Part shown: in pieces, positions 1 to 17,462 of the stretch
Layout of the letters: every line of letters begins with the position of its first letter
Position numbering within the stretch: position 1 is the first letter of the stretch
Assembly (NCBI RefSeq): GCF_012489685.1
Contig: NC_080041.1
Span: 36,569,780 to 36,633,779, forward strand
DNA: 64,000 nt
Direction of reading: 5' to 3'
DNA from: Lotus japonicus
Taxonomy: Eukaryota > Streptophyta > Magnoliopsida > Fabales > Fabaceae
Notes under the pieces: model-generated
The model's database searches: none
The model's input: only the letters and a program-made list of their open reading frames with translations
Told to the model about the DNA's origin: nothing
Position numbers and translations under genes: made by a program

Positions 1-1040
1 ATACCATGTTTTTAGCTTGGTTTGAAGCAAATAAAAAATATGAAATTGGTAGAACATGAAAGATGAAGCAAATAAAAAATACGATATGGATACCATGTTT
101 TTCAGTCTCTTGCAGAACATGAAAGATGTCAAGTTTTTTGAAGATCGGTGCATTTTGTGCCCAAATTTGGAATCAGTTGAGATGGTTAATGATTTTATCC
201 TGTCATTAATTCTTGGTGATCCCGTTGAGTACCTATGCTCGGACCGAACTTGCAAATATGATGAGGATACAGAATATGAGTCAGACTGGTTTACTACAGA
301 GTTTGTAAATTATATCAAGTGCTCTGAGATTCCAAATCACAAGCTGACATTAAAGAAGGGAGCTCCAATAATGTTATTAAGAAATATAGATCAGGCAGCT
401 TGATTAATCAATGGAACTCGCCTAATAATTAATGATTTGTTGCCGAATGTTATCCACGCCACTGTTATAACAGGGACTAACATTAGGGAAGATATTTTCA
501 TTCCAATAATGGATATGGTCCCGAGCGACTCAGGTTACCCATTTAAGTTTGAAAGGCGACAATTCCCAGTGAGTTTATGTTTTGCAATTATTATAAATAA
601 AAGACAGGGACAATCATTGTCGCATGTTGGACTCTTCGTCCCTCGGCCAGTTTTCACTCATGGGCAATTGTACGTAGCTCTTTCAAGGGTGAAGTCAAGA
701 AATTGACAGAAAATATTAATTCTAGATGAGAATAACAATGTGGTGAGCCGCACAAAATTTTTTTGTGTTTAAGGAAGTATTTCACAACATATGATCTTTG
801 TAATTTCTCTTGAATTATAACAATGTCAATGTCGTTTTTTTTTCCTTTCAATTTTTCTTATACTTTTTCCTATTGAAGTCAATTTTAACTAACATCAACC
901 ATTTATAAGTTTACAATTCGACAAAAACTTGAGGTTTTAAAATTTTTATAGAAATTATTTAACATGTTTAGAATGAATAACGCATGGGTAAGATGCCTTA
1001 AGTATATACTAACCCGTGTTTGGCACGGATCTCAAACTAG
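1..1040 (+). mobile_element. Helitron, 3' portion (runs off left edge)
   Basis: The segment holds a decayed Helitron helicase C-terminus (56-706) followed, on the same strand, by a Helitron-type 3' terminus. At 1014-1028 there is a short hairpin (CCGTG, 5-nt loop, CACGG). It is followed 9 nt later by CTAG at 1037-1040 and a T at 1041, matching the CTRR end and the A|T insertion rule known for Helitrons. The 5' end lies outside the window. The stretch 707-1010 is AT-rich and has no further open frame. Confidence 0.72.
56..706 (+). pseudogene. Helitron RepHel / PIF1-like helicase, C-terminal remnant
   Basis: The reading frame matches the C-terminal end of plant Helitron helicases, the PIF1-like domain of the rolling-circle RepHel protein. 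Recognisable pieces are the 'PNLESVEMVNDFI' segment, 'CSEIPNHKLTLKKGAPIMLL', 'RNIDQ', and near the end 'NKRQGQSLSHVG' followed by 'FTHGQLYVALSRVKS', which is the conserved last helicase motif. An in-frame TGA at 401-403 interrupts it just after 'RNIDQAA', where the family normally continues with a Gly-x-x-Asn-Gly-Thr-Arg stretch. The same frame is then open to a TGA at 704-706. The Rep nuclease and N-terminal helicase motifs are absent or lie left of the window. This is a dead copy. Confidence 0.85.
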
Positions 1041-1041
1041 T
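1011..1041 (+). other. Helitron 3' terminus with hairpin and CTAG end
   Basis: A stem CCGTG/CACGG (1014-1018 / 1024-1028) sits 8-9 nt before CTAG (1037-1040), and a host T follows at 1041. The layout matches the second Helitron end at 55206-55236, which supports both calls. Confidence 0.65.
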
Positions 1042-1084
1042 TGTTCTAATTTAGGAAACTTTGTAAAAATTACTCAGAGCAAAG

Positions 1085-1440
1085 CTTAATAGAAAATAAA
1101 TTCTCTCTCACTATGAGTAGCAAAACCGAATTAGATTTAGAAACCATATAGATATTTGTATCTACATCCTTATCTTGAGAAGGAGTTAGCTTGAAGTGGC
1201 TAATCAAAGACTTCTTTCCTGAAGAAGTGATGCACGTCTAAATTGCATGTTTTAAGCCTTATTTTACAAAAAATCAATTCTCACACTATGAGTAGCAAGC
1301 CCGAGTTAGTTTTAGAAATCAGGTAGAGGTTTGTATCTACACCTTTTTCTTGAGAAGAAGTTAGTTTGAAGAGGATAATCAAAGACTACTTGCACAAAGA
1401 GGTGTTGTGCATCTAAATAGCATGTTTTATGCCTTGTTTT
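1085..1440. repeat. Degenerate tandem duplication, ~175-bp unit, two copies
   Basis: Two diverged copies lie head to tail, about 1085-1258 and 1262-1440. Both contain 'ctatgagtagcaa', 'gtatctaca', 'cttgagaag.agttag', 'ataatcaaagac' or 'ctaatcaaagac', and 'gcatgtttta.gcctt'. The function is unknown. It may be the start of an old retroelement remnant that continues to about 2070. Confidence 0.6.
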
Positions 1441-2960
1441 TACCATGATTTTATGTTTGATTCTTGTACTTTATATTAGAACTTGTGTGTGGATATTTGC
1501 AATATGCGGGTGAAAAGGGGAAAACAGTGGAAAAGAGGCAAAAAAGGCGTTTCAACTGGAGTTTCACATAAACAAAGAAGTGCGGTCATGGTTGCCAGAG
1601 GCCACTGTAGAGCATCCCCTAGCTTGCCCATGGCTGAGAGATTTGAAAATTGCCATGGTCGTGCTTCTTAAGCCACAACCGTACTTTCCAACGCAGCCCG
1701 AAGCCTTGAAATGTTTACTTAATTATTTATATTTAAGAGAGGCTAGGGCAGTAGAGTAAAAGAAGATGGTGTCATTTGTGTTTGTGTTATCAAAGGTTAG
1801 AGTGATACACTGTGAGAGCGAGAGAAAAAAACATAGAAGGTGAATAACTCTAGAGAAGAAGAAGAGAGCCTCAAGTAGTGAAGATTATTCTATGTTTTAG
1901 TAAGATGATAACTACTAGGATTTATTTTCTTTACCATTGTAATATGAGTAGATAAATCTCGTATCTCGAGGTTGCAATGTAGGCTAAGAATTGAACATCG
2001 TTCTTTTTATATGTTATTTATAATTCAATTCTATACATGTGTTTTCTCTTTATGCGCTTTAATCTATGTGGAGGAATTATCTGTAACAATAGTATGCTTG
2101 TTTACTTCTTACATGAGAATTAATAACTGGAAAAGATAAAGAGGAATGAGTGTACAAAATTAGTTTTGGTGCATTCCTAGAGGATGTATTATGATCATTT
2201 CTCGCATGCTTTTATGATCATTTCTCATATGCTGTTGACTCACCTTTGATTGGGTAGTGAAATATTCTTTAGGTATTTTCTTCGTTTCAACCCAGGTTTT
2301 AGAAATTCTAGGATCACAATAAACACGAGGGAGGAGAGTGAAGAAGGTGGAAAGGAAGAAGCATTGTTTGTGGCGGTTGACAACAAGTGACAGTGGTTGT
2401 TTCCGATGGGGGCTCAAAGGGGTTTGTGAAAAGACCAAATGACTTGCTTGAAAATATACAAACTTTAAAACGAACACGAAAAACTGAAAAATACCCCAAC
2501 TTTTTAGAGGCATATCGTAAGGCACTTTTTTGTTTGACCCATATTAGATTTAGACGCCACCTAAAATGTGAGCAAGAAGCAGATTTAGAATCTCAACACA
2601 CTCATCCTTTATATGGACCAAAACCTTGTATCTCATTTTTCCGTCTAACTAATAAAATTATATCATGTCTATTGAAAATTCCTTAAAAACATATGAACGA
2701 GATGGTTACAAATGTACATCAGTGAGTGGTTATTAATTTTATATGACAAAATTGATAGACAATGAGAAATCATTTTGGGATCAGAATATCTTGGTCTATT
2801 TTATTAATTAGGCACCGATGGAGAGAAAGTAAAAGATGAAAAAAAAGGTGAATAAGTGGAAAGATGATAAAAAAAAAGAGAAAAAGATACCAAAAAAAGT
2901 AAGGTGATAAAACCCTCCTATCATCTCTTCATAATATACAAAGATCATAGCATAAGCATG
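1441..2960. other. Intergenic, possible old LTR remnant; no supported gene
   Basis: Positions 1480-2070 look like a decayed LTR/leader: a short unrecognised frame, then purine-rich 'agagaag' runs and 'taatatgagtagataaatctcg'. No paired copy is present to prove it. A 99-codon frame at 2387-2686 has no recognisable homology and is not supported as a gene. Positions 2820-2905 are an A/G-rich low-complexity stretch. The downstream flank of the HIPL gene (its 3' UTR and poly(A) region) should fall in 2700-2960. Confidence 0.35.
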
Positions 2961-9017
<6,057 letters not shown>

Positions 9018-10384
9018 CTCAACAGTTGAAACTGAAAGTCCACTACACAAATATCATCACTGCTTCAGTTCCTTCCCATATATACATCCATCCCAAAACA
9101 CCATCCAAATCCACAAGCTTCCTTTACTTAGTAGGTTGAATGAATTGGTGAGAAAAAATAAAAAGCAGAATCTTTGTGGAAAAAGATTTCTTGGGTGTTG
9201 AACTTTCTGCTTGTTGTGTCTTGACTATCTCTTGTACAGGTTCAGTACCCTTCTCTCAAATTTCAATTTTTCTTTGCTAGAAACCAATCACTCCCTATCT
9301 TTCTCCATCATTTTCTTTTTTATATAAATATACTCACAAGTTGTCTTCAATTTCAACCCCTTGTAAAGTCAGCAGCTCTGCCATTAAAAATAAATCCTCT
9401 CAACCACCATAGAGCACAAGTCCTTTTTAGTTCCACCCTTTCAAAAAGTCAAATTTTCACGGCTCGAAGAGGACAGAGGCATCAAGTGGTCGACGTTGTC
9501 TCCACTTTGTAGTTGACCATCACATCAAATTAATCTCTATTACTAGCTTCTGGACGTCTGAATTAATTCCGAGAAAAAATAAGCTGATTCAAACATACTA
9601 TTATATTATATTTGATAAAACTAAGTACCTTCAAATCAAGTTGCTCCCCCAGAATATTCTCTTACTTGGCAAGTGAGAAAATTATTAAGATCAGATCAAG
9701 AGAGACTGTTAAACTTGATAGCCTCATTGATTGCACGGTGGGTGTGTGGTGTTTTTAAACCAAACCCATGTCCAAAAAAGAAGCAGAAAAGCATATCTCT
9801 TTCTATGTTTGAATTCATATTCATTAGCAATAAAGAATGAAGTCCACTTGGCCACTTGGGGTTATCAAATAAAATATCACCACTGACCAAATAATCACCA
9901 AAACAAGTGACAAATGCTGAAAAAAGAAAGAGTGAGGCATTTAGCGGTGTACCAATATAGAAGAAACAAACAAAGATATGAAGAGTGGAAGACAGGCAAA
10001 TTGAATCCAAATTCCAAATGCGGATAAACTGCATATGTCACTGCATGCACATTATTGAGGTCATCATGCATACAACACCATGTTCTTTCTGAGTAACAAT
10101 AATAATAGACTAATGTTCAGTCAAGGGTGGCCACGTTTAGGAATGGAACATATTATTTTATAATTAGCGAATATTTTTAATTTAATTTATAGGATAATAA
10201 TAGTAGGAAGCTGGAAAATGAAAATTACTAATTTGTGAGTTGTTTTTAAAAAATAAAACAGCAACTATTTCTAAATATAGCATATATTGTAGAAATAGAA
10301 ATATCTATATTAGTGTGGGCAGAGTCCCTCAAGCTTTTTGCTATTCTTCTTTAATTCATTAGTTCAGATTAGGTGTTATTCCAC
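9018..10384. other. Upstream region of HIPL plus intergenic DNA
   Basis: The HIPL promoter should lie here on the minus strand. Candidate TATA elements in that sense are TATTTATATA (9321-9330, about 305 nt before the ATG) and TATATATG (near 9079-9086, probably too close). Positions 9543-9596 hold a MITE fragment related to 5720-5773. The short frames here lack homology. Positions 10130-10330 are AT-rich with nothing recognisable. Confidence 0.35.
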
Positions 10385-11014
10385 GACCATGAGTAATGGT
10401 TTGTTGGAAACCATTTTGTTTACCCCTTTACTACCCCACTTTTTCTCTTCCCAACACTCCACATCATCTTCTCTCTTCAATTCAACACTCTCTCAACAAT
10501 TACCCACTCCAATGATTTTACTTAACTCTCAACACCCTACCCCACCACTCACCACTCACCCTACCCCACCACTTTTTTATTTCACATTTTTATTTAATTT
10601 TATATTTTTGATTTTATGATTACATAAAATTACAATTATCGATTTAAATTAAATTAAAACAATAAACACTTAACAATTTAATTTTTTTTAAATATAGACT
10701 ATAATTTTTTTTTTCTTAACTTAAAATGCAAGACAACAAACTAAGCATACAAGAATTTATTTTATTTTCTTAAAATAAAATGCAAGACAACAAACTAAGC
10801 ACACAATAACTTAAAATGCAAGACAACAAACTAAGCACACAACACACAAATAACGTAATTAGTACGATACAAATCATCTTCAATCCTGAGACATTCCAAA
10901 CTTTGTCCAGATGTGCTTCACTAGATCTGCTTGCAGTTCGTGATGAACATTTGAATCACGCAACTCGGATCTAGCACACACATGATTTGCAAAAGCGGGT
11001 AACACCTCGGTCGA

Positions 11015-12146
11015 TTATGGTTGTTGTGTACTAGATCCACCTTCCCCAGATTGCTCAAAATCGGTCCAACGTTGAGCATATGAATCTCGTTCATCCTCAA
11101 CAATCATATTATGTAATATGATGCATGACCTCATAATGATACTCAAATCATCTATGTTCCACAAGCGAGCTGGTTCACGGATGATTTTAAAACGAGCTTG
11201 AAGAACTCTAAATGCACGTTCAATGTCCTTCCGACATCCCTCCTGAACTTTTGCAAATAACTTATCGGGTTCACTTTGAGGAAGTCTAATCGTTTTGACG
11301 AAAGTTGGATAAGAAGGATAGATAACATCGGCTAGATAGTATGTCATATTATAGGGACGTTGATTCACAAAGAAATTCACAGTTGGAGCCTTTCCCTGTT
11401 CCACGTCATCAAACACTGGTGACCGATCTAGAACGTTTATGTCGTTCAACGTTCCAGGACATCCAAAAAAGGCATGCCAGATCCATAGATCATAAGATGC
11501 AACTGCTTCAAGAATAACTGTTGTTGTTCCCTTATCCCCTCTAGTAAATTGACCACTCCCAGTGCATGCAGTCAATACTCCCGATCATGCCCGGGAACCC
11601 CCGCATGTCACTAACATGTAGTATTCTTTGTAGGTCTTCTTGGGTTGGTGCTCTCAGGTACTGTTGCTCATACAATCGTATGATTCCTTTACAGAATCTA
11701 CGTAAACACTCCAATGCTGTAGTACCTCCAATTTTGATGTACTCATCGACCGCATCTGCTGCCACACCATATGCTAACATTCGCATTGCTGTGGTACATT
11801 TTGCTAAGGGTGATATACCTTGTTTATTGGCTGCATCAACGCGTTTGGTGAAGTAGTTATCACTACTTGAAACGTCATCAACGATTCGAAGGAAAATATG
11901 TTTTTGCATCCGGTACCGACGACGAAACATTGCATCGTCATATGTAGGCTCATTGGCAAAGTAGTCGTTAATTAGCCTCTGGTTTGCTGCTGCATGATCT
12001 CTACCGAGATATTTTCTACTACGAGGTGCAGTATCTTCTCGAATTTTTCTTCGACGCTCTCTAAATCGGTTGAGTACATAAGCTTCTACAATTTGACTAT
12101 TTTGAATGTATGCTGCAAGATCAAAAGGATAATCATATGGATCCAT
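11015..12146 (-). pseudogene. PIF/Harbinger DDE transposase, broken
   Basis: The start is taken as the ATG at 12146-12144 ('MDPYDYPFDL'). An N-terminal helix-rich part ('RRRYRMQKHIFLRIVDDV', 'MRMLAYGVAADAVDEYIKIG') leads to the first catalytic Asp in 'MIGSIDCMHWEW'. The frame is then lost. In the second frame the catalytic core resumes at 'GQFTRGDKGTTTVILEAVA', with the second Asp in 'GTLNDINVLDRS' and the Glu in 'CRKDIERAFRVLQARF', ending at 11015. Relatives have about eight or nine residues between 'HWEW' and 'GQFTRG'. Here they are missing, so a short deletion at about 11549-11555 removed them and shifted the frame. The enzyme cannot be made as one chain. Confidence 0.88.
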
Positions 12147-12633
12147 TTTTTGTGAAATTTGAAGTAGATTGGAAGAGATTTGGGATATTGGTACATCAAT
12201 GGATCTATGAGTCCATATATATAAGTACATTGAATGGTGGTTGAGTGTCGGATTTGAAACAATTTATCAACTAGAGTTAAATATCGGAAAAGGACAAGAT
12301 TCGAATTGAGTGGTACATATTCAAACACAGTTACCCTAAAATTATTAAAGGCAAACACTACTGACTTGACACCACTGACAAATTATTAAAGCAAACACTA
12401 CAGACTTGACACCACTGGCGGATTTGAAATAAGTTATCAACCAGAGTTAATTATCGGAAAAGGACAAGATTCGAATTGAGTGGTACATATTCAAACACAG
12501 TAACTCATACATTAAAGCAAACATTACATACTTGTCACCACTTGAAAATTATTAAAGCAAACATTAAAGCAAACACTACAGACTTCACACCACTGACAAG
12601 TTTGACCGAATACAGACAAAGACTCGTTTGAAA

Positions 12634-13887
12634 TTAATTTCCAAATAGCTCTTTGGACAACTGCTCTAACAGCTCTTTCTTACGGTCATTGAGATGCTCT
12701 TCCGAAGTTAGCCTTAGATACATACTAATTTTCTTAGCATTAGTCTTCTCTTTCATCAATTCGTTAGTCTCTGCTTGCACCGATGCTATCTTGTCCAATC
12801 GTTCAAGCTCTTTCTCCTTGAATTGGATGTAAGAATCCCACTCTTTGTTCACCTCCTCGTAGGCATCTTCTCTAATTTTCTTTTTACTCTTTTTTTTAGC
12901 TGCCTCCCTACCCATTGGACGAGGAATTGATCCTATAGAGTTTGAGCCACTTGCATCACTGTCGTGTGATCTCTTAGATCTACTACTTCTCGAGCCAGTA
13001 TTTCCTCCTACCTGACTACAAAAACGTGGTTGATCACGGAGAGCGCGCCATTCTTCCATCAAAGTAAATTGACCAATCTTCCCACTTGCGAATAATTCCT
13101 GCGCTCTTGCGATAACATCATCCTCCGACCAACCGCTTCGTTAATCACGCTTAGCGCTATCATAAGCGCCAATCCATTTACCCAGTCTTGTGTTCATATA
13201 ATTCCAACGGTTTCGGCAGGCAACCCAATCGCGCGGAGGATCGAATGAGCAATGCTCATTACAATACTCAGCAATATCTCTCCAAAATGTTTCTCCTTTC
13301 TGGTTTCTTCCGACAACACTGCTTGTTCCACAATTAATCCACCCACTAATTAGCACTAGATTTTGTGCAGTGTTCCATGCGGGTGAAGGGGCTTTTTTGC
13401 TCTTATGAGTGACTTCATTGATTTCATTATCAGCTGACCCGCCACCAAGATTGACTTGTGTTGAAAATTCCAGAAATTTCGGTACATCAACACTCGGAAA
13501 TTTTTCAGGAACCACTGACATATAACCACTAGACTAGGGTGTTTGAGATGAATATCTCACAGATCCATAAGATGGATGAAAGTTTGGAACAAATGATGAC
13601 TGGTTAAAATTTTGTATGTTTTGAGGAGGTTGGTTCGAATATTGATTTGGATCTGGATAATAGTTTGGATTTTGAGGACGTTGGTTAGAGAATTGATGTG
13701 GGACTTGATAATAGTTTGGATTTTGAGGACGTTGGTTGGAGAATTGATGTGGGACTTGATAATTGGTGAGATTTTGAGGACGTTGGTAAGAAATTTGATT
13801 TCGATCTTCATAGTTGTTGGGATTTTGGTTGTAAAATGGGGTGTTTGAAGAATTCTGGGTGTTGAAATGGTGATTGTTGGGATCCAT
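12634..13887 (-). pseudogene. PIF/Harbinger ORF1 (Myb/SANT-like, NAM-associated C-terminus), broken
   Basis: The ATG at 13887-13885 opens an Asn/Gln/Pro/Tyr-rich N-terminus with three near-identical repeats ('PNYYQVPHQFSNQRPQ'-type). A Trp-rich trihelix/Myb-like domain follows ('WNTAQNLVLISGWINCGTS', 'FWRDIAEYC', 'RNRWNYMNTRLGKWIGAYD'). A lysine-rich, helical 'NAM-associated' C-terminus ends at 12634. One frame runs throughout, but in-frame TAG (13536-13534) and TAA (13143-13141) stops break it. In Pong/PIF elements this protein cooperates with the transposase for DNA binding and nuclear import. The location beside the transposase, in the same sense, supports the call. Confidence 0.82.
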
Positions 13888-14384
13888 TTCAAAACAAATG
13901 CTAATAGATAGATAAATAAGATGGTGAGAGGGATAATAAGATGGTGAAAAACTTGGTTTTTTTTCTGTGTCCAAATCAAACGAACCAAGTCTCTATTTAT
14001 AGAGAAAAAAAATCATGAATTTTGGTATAATTTTTTTTTCCAGAAATTTTTTTTTTGATGAAATAATTGAGTTCAAAAGATAAGGGTAAAAGAAATCCGG
14101 TGAACCAATCAGATCAGGACACGTGTCACCTGCCTCTCTCCAGCTGCGTTTTCTCTCTCCTCCCAGCCGGTTCCACGCCCCTTGTCGGCGCGTGTTGCAC
14201 AAGCGCCTGAATGGGCCTCTCAAAGAGCGCCACGTGGCGTCCCTCTCTCCTCTCAACAATGTTGAGAATTCTCAACAAACCGGCCATCGCTCTCTCATCT
14301 CAACAAACCTCAACAACCATTGGATGCCCTCAACAATCCCCAACACTCCTCAACATCAATCCTCAACATCCATTGCTCATGGTC

Positions 14385-15836
14385 TTAGGTGGTTTTATTA
14401 CCCAGATAAGTAGATTTTGTGTGTGTTTGCTTTCTCTCTTTTGCTTCCAGCCTCCACTCTCGTCCCTACAACCTTCCTTCGCGTCACCTCCCTCCTCCAA
14501 CTTTGGCCACTGCTCCTCCACGGTCCTCTGTGCGTCCGGCTCCTCCTGGTGTTGGTGAGTCCACCAGATCCAGCCTCAACCTCAACCATCTTCCTCCCTC
14601 GTGGCCTTCGTTTTCCTTGTTGCTGCCCTTCCTTCGATTTTGACTTGGTTGCACTGCCATCAATACCTGCCTCCATAATTGAAATACCTGAAAAACAACA
14701 TAAATGTGAGTGGATAACATAATAAAGTAAAAGGAGATGAAAACTATATGTGTACAATAAAGATGATAGTTTTATTGGCAAATGTGCACTGAAAACGGAG
14801 AGGAGGTGAAAATTAGCATAAAGCACCACGATACCCATGTATTTTTTTTACGGGAAACACCATCCGAATAATAATTCTAGTTTTTTTTCATTTCCTATAA
14901 TTAGTCTAGTTTTGACAAAAAATAATTATTTGAAAGATGTAATTTAAAAATAAAAAATGATAATTATATAAATATTAATATTTTAACTTTAATTTAAAAA
15001 TTATTTTAAAATACACTTTAAATTTTGATGTATATATAGCTAAAAAATTGATATATGAATTATTTTGAAATGTCTATGTGAGGGACAAAATAATAATTAT
15101 ATGTCACACTTATTTTTATTATTCTTACTTTTCTATTCATTATCTTTTTTTTCCCTCTCAATTTAAAAATCATCTCATTCTTCCTTATATCCAAACAGTG
15201 TTTATTGGTTTAATTTGACCCCAATCAACCCTAGAAATCAAAGTTCAAAGTTCAAACAAAACCAATTAAATTGGTTCGGTTTTTTTCTCTGTTTGGATTC
15301 AACCGGAACCGAACCAAATTCAAATCGGAGATGCGTCCGCACCCTAATCCAAACACAGGGTTGGACACTAGGATGCGGCTCTCTGCTCTCTGACTCACAA
15401 ATCTCAACGTGATTGATTCTGTTTGCAGCACCTATTACAGGTATGTTACATGTATCCAAATTCAATACCCCTTTAATTTTTGCGTTATTTCTCTGGATAC
15501 TTTATGAAATAAATTGTAGCTATGCTATGCTTATGCGGATGGATGTTTCAAAATTTGAATAAAAAAATGTAGTTTCGTGTCAAATTTGTTTTCAATTGTT
15601 TAGGGTTCATGGTATGCTATGGCTGTTCTGTTCTATATCCTCTACTTGTTCATGGTAGCAGCTCTGGTATATAACTATCTGGCTAGCTACATAGGAAATA
15701 AATTTATAAGAATGTTGTAACTTTGCTTTTCAGGCATTATTGGTACCTTTTTCGTTTCCATGTTAAATTGTAGTATACAGTTATCGAGGACTTGAAATTG
15801 CGTTGTGCCTGCAAGGCTGAAAAACAGCATCAGAAT
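14385..15836. other. Intergenic; GC-rich piece, AT-rich spacer and PPR gene 5' region
   Basis: Positions 14400-14676 are GC-rich. On the minus strand a short Lys/Arg-rich frame starts at the ATG 14676-14674, just after a splice-acceptor-like 'ttttcag'. It could be a captured exon, but no family is recognised. Positions 14820-15190 are AT-rich. Positions 15200-15830 probably hold the PPR gene leader, with a donor-like 'acag|gtatgtt' near 15438 and an acceptor-like 'ttttcag' near 15733, which suggests a 5' UTR intron. Confidence 0.3.
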
Positions 15837-17462
15837 ATGAAACTTTTGCCATTTCCTTCTCAACTGAGATGGTCCCCGTTTGACTTCGCATTGTGCCTGC
15901 AAGGCTGCTTGAAAGCAAAAGCCCTGAGACCTGGCATGCAGGTCCATGCCATGTTGCTCACGAGTGGAACGGACATGAACATCTTGTCATTGAGTTCCAA
16001 GCTTGTTGGGATGTATGCTAGTTGCGTGGACCTGAAATCGGCAAGGGTTTTGTTTCACAAAATTGAACGCCCTAATGTTTTTGCATTCAATTGGATGGTT
16101 TTGGGTTTGGCTTATAACGGGTACTTTGATGAAGCGTTGTCGTACTTTCGCCGGATGCGTGAGATTGGGCACATGGGCAATAAGTTCACCTTTTCCATTG
16201 TGCTTAAAGCCTGTGTTGGCTTGATGGATGTTAACAAGGGGAGACAGGTTCACGCAATGGTTTGTGAAATGGGTTTTCAGGATGATGTCTCCATTGCCAA
16301 TGCTATGATAGATATGTATGGGAAATGTGGAGGTATTTCTGATGCTTGTCGTCTGTTTGATGTAATGCCTAGGAAAGATGTTGCCTCGTGGACATCAATG
16401 ATTTCTGGGTTTTGTAACATGGGGAAAATTGAGCAAGCACTAGTGCTATTTGAGAGGATGAAGTCGGAAGGATTCGAACCAAATGATTTCACATGGAATG
16501 CTATCCTTTCTGCATATGCTCGTTCAAGAGATAGAAGCAAAGCTTTTGCTTTCATCGAGAGAATGCAAACAGAGGGTTTTGTTCCTGATCTGGTTGCATG
16601 GAATGCATTGATTTCTGGTTTTGTACAGAGTCATCAAACAATGGAAGCATTTAAGCTGTTTCAGAAGATGTTAGTTTCAAGGATTCATCCTAATCAAGTA
16701 ACTTTTGCAGCGCTGCTTCCTGCATGTGGATTGACTGGTTCTATTAAATTGGGAAGAGAAATTCATGGATTCATATGCCGGAAGGCATTTGATGTCAATG
16801 TTTTCATTGCGAGTGCTCTTATTGATATGTATTCAAAGTGTGGTAGTTTAAAAGATGCTCGAAATGTATTTGACAAGATTCCACGTAAGAATGTTGCATC
16901 CTGGAATGCAATGATTGATTGCTATGGGAAGTTTGGCATGGTTGAGCCCTCCATTGAACTGTTTAAAAAGATGCAGGAAGAAGGACTGCAGCCAAATGAA
17001 GTTACTTTTACATGCATTCTTTCATCATGCAGCCACAATGGTTTAGTGCAAAAAGGCTTAGAGATCTTCAAATCAATGAAAGAATGTTATGGGATTGAGG
17101 CAAGTGCACAGCATTATGCTTGTGTTGTTGACCTCTTATGTCGTTCAGGAAAAACAGTAGAAGCATATGAATTTCTGAAGGCCACGCCAATACAAATCAC
17201 AGAGTCCATTGCTGGAGCTTTTCTAAATGGGTGCAAACTCCATGGAAGAAGAGATCTGGCTAAAATGATGGCTGAGGAAATTATGAAATTGAAGTTAAAA
17301 AGATCAGGTGGCTTTGTTACTCTATCAAATATTTATGCTGCTGATGGTGAGTGGGTAGAGGTTGGGAATGTAAGGAAGGTGATGAAGGAGAGAAGTGTCA
17401 GTAAGTGGCCTGGCTTTAGTTGGCTTGAAAAGCCCGGTGAGATTCTTCAAGGGACGAAATAG
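15837..17462 (+). CDS. Pentatricopeptide repeat protein, PLS class with E-type C-terminus
   Basis: A single exon encodes 541 residues from the ATG at 15837; the frame is open upstream but lacks an earlier ATG. About a dozen PPR motifs of the P, L and S types tile the protein, for example 'NVFAFNWMVLGLAYNGYFDEAL', 'IANAMIDMYGKCG', 'DVASWTSMISGF', 'DLVAWNALISGF', 'NVFIASALIDMYSKCGSLKDA' and 'NVASWNAMIDCYGK'. An E-like tail follows ('ALYNGCKLHGR'-type region, 'LSNIYAADGEW', 'SWLEKPGE'). There is no DYW domain. Such proteins bind specific organelle transcripts for editing, splicing or stability, and most go to mitochondria or plastids. The target cannot be read from sequence. It resembles the Arabidopsis At5g59600 type in length and layout (from memory). 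The frame is intact. Confidence 0.92.
   Translation: MKLLPFPSQLRWSPFDFALCLQGCLKAKALRPGMQVHAMLLTSGTDMNILSLSSKLVGMYASCVDLKSARVLFHKIERPNVFAFNWMVLGLAYNGYFDEALSYFRRMREIGHMGNKFTFSIVLKACVGLMDVNKGRQVHAMVCEMGFQDDVSIANAMIDMYGKCGGISDACRLFDVMPRKDVASWTSMISGFCNMGKIEQALVLFERMKSEGFEPNDFTWNAILSAYARSRDRSKAFAFIERMQTEGFVPDLVAWNALISGFVQSHQTMEAFKLFQKMLVSRIHPNQVTFAALLPACGLTGSIKLGREIHGFICRKAFDVNVFIASALIDMYSKCGSLKDARNVFDKIPRKNVASWNAMIDCYGKFGMVEPSIELFKKMQEEGLQPNEVTFTCILSSCSHNGLVQKGLEIFKSMKECYGIEASAQHYACVVDLLCRSGKTVEAYEFLKATPIQITESIAGAFLNGCKLHGRRDLAKMMAEEIMKLKLKRSGGFVTLSNIYAADGEWVEVGNVRKVMKERSVSKWPGFSWLEKPGEILQGTK

Larger units (their letters stand above)
10385..14384 (-). mobile_element. PIF/Harbinger-type DNA transposon, decayed (~4.0 kb)
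   Basis: The two ends carry matching inverted repeats: GACCATGAGTAATGG (10385-10399) and the complement of GACCATGAGCAATGG (14370-14384), with 14 of 15 identical. A TTA follows the right end, but the left flank reads CAC, so the expected 3-bp TSD is not intact. Inside, both family proteins lie on the minus strand in the usual order, Myb-like ORF1 then transposase. Both are broken. Both subterminal regions are rich in CTCAACA-like repeats. The stretch 10400-11014 is AT-rich and non-coding. It includes a repeated 'aaaatgcaagacaacaaactaagca' block (10723-10840). Confidence 0.72.

Noticed and set aside
2387..2686. 99-codon frame between the Helitron and HIPL
   Set aside because: No homology recognised; a minus-strand frame of similar length overlaps it.
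13557..13988. 143-codon Ile/Thr-rich frame overlapping Harbinger ORF1
   Set aside because: It is an alternative frame of the Asn/Gln-rich repeat region of ORF1 and has no homology of its own.
15792..15836. Upstream extension of the PPR frame
   Set aside because: The extension has no ATG (it begins with TTG). The first ATG is at 15837, giving the expected protein length.
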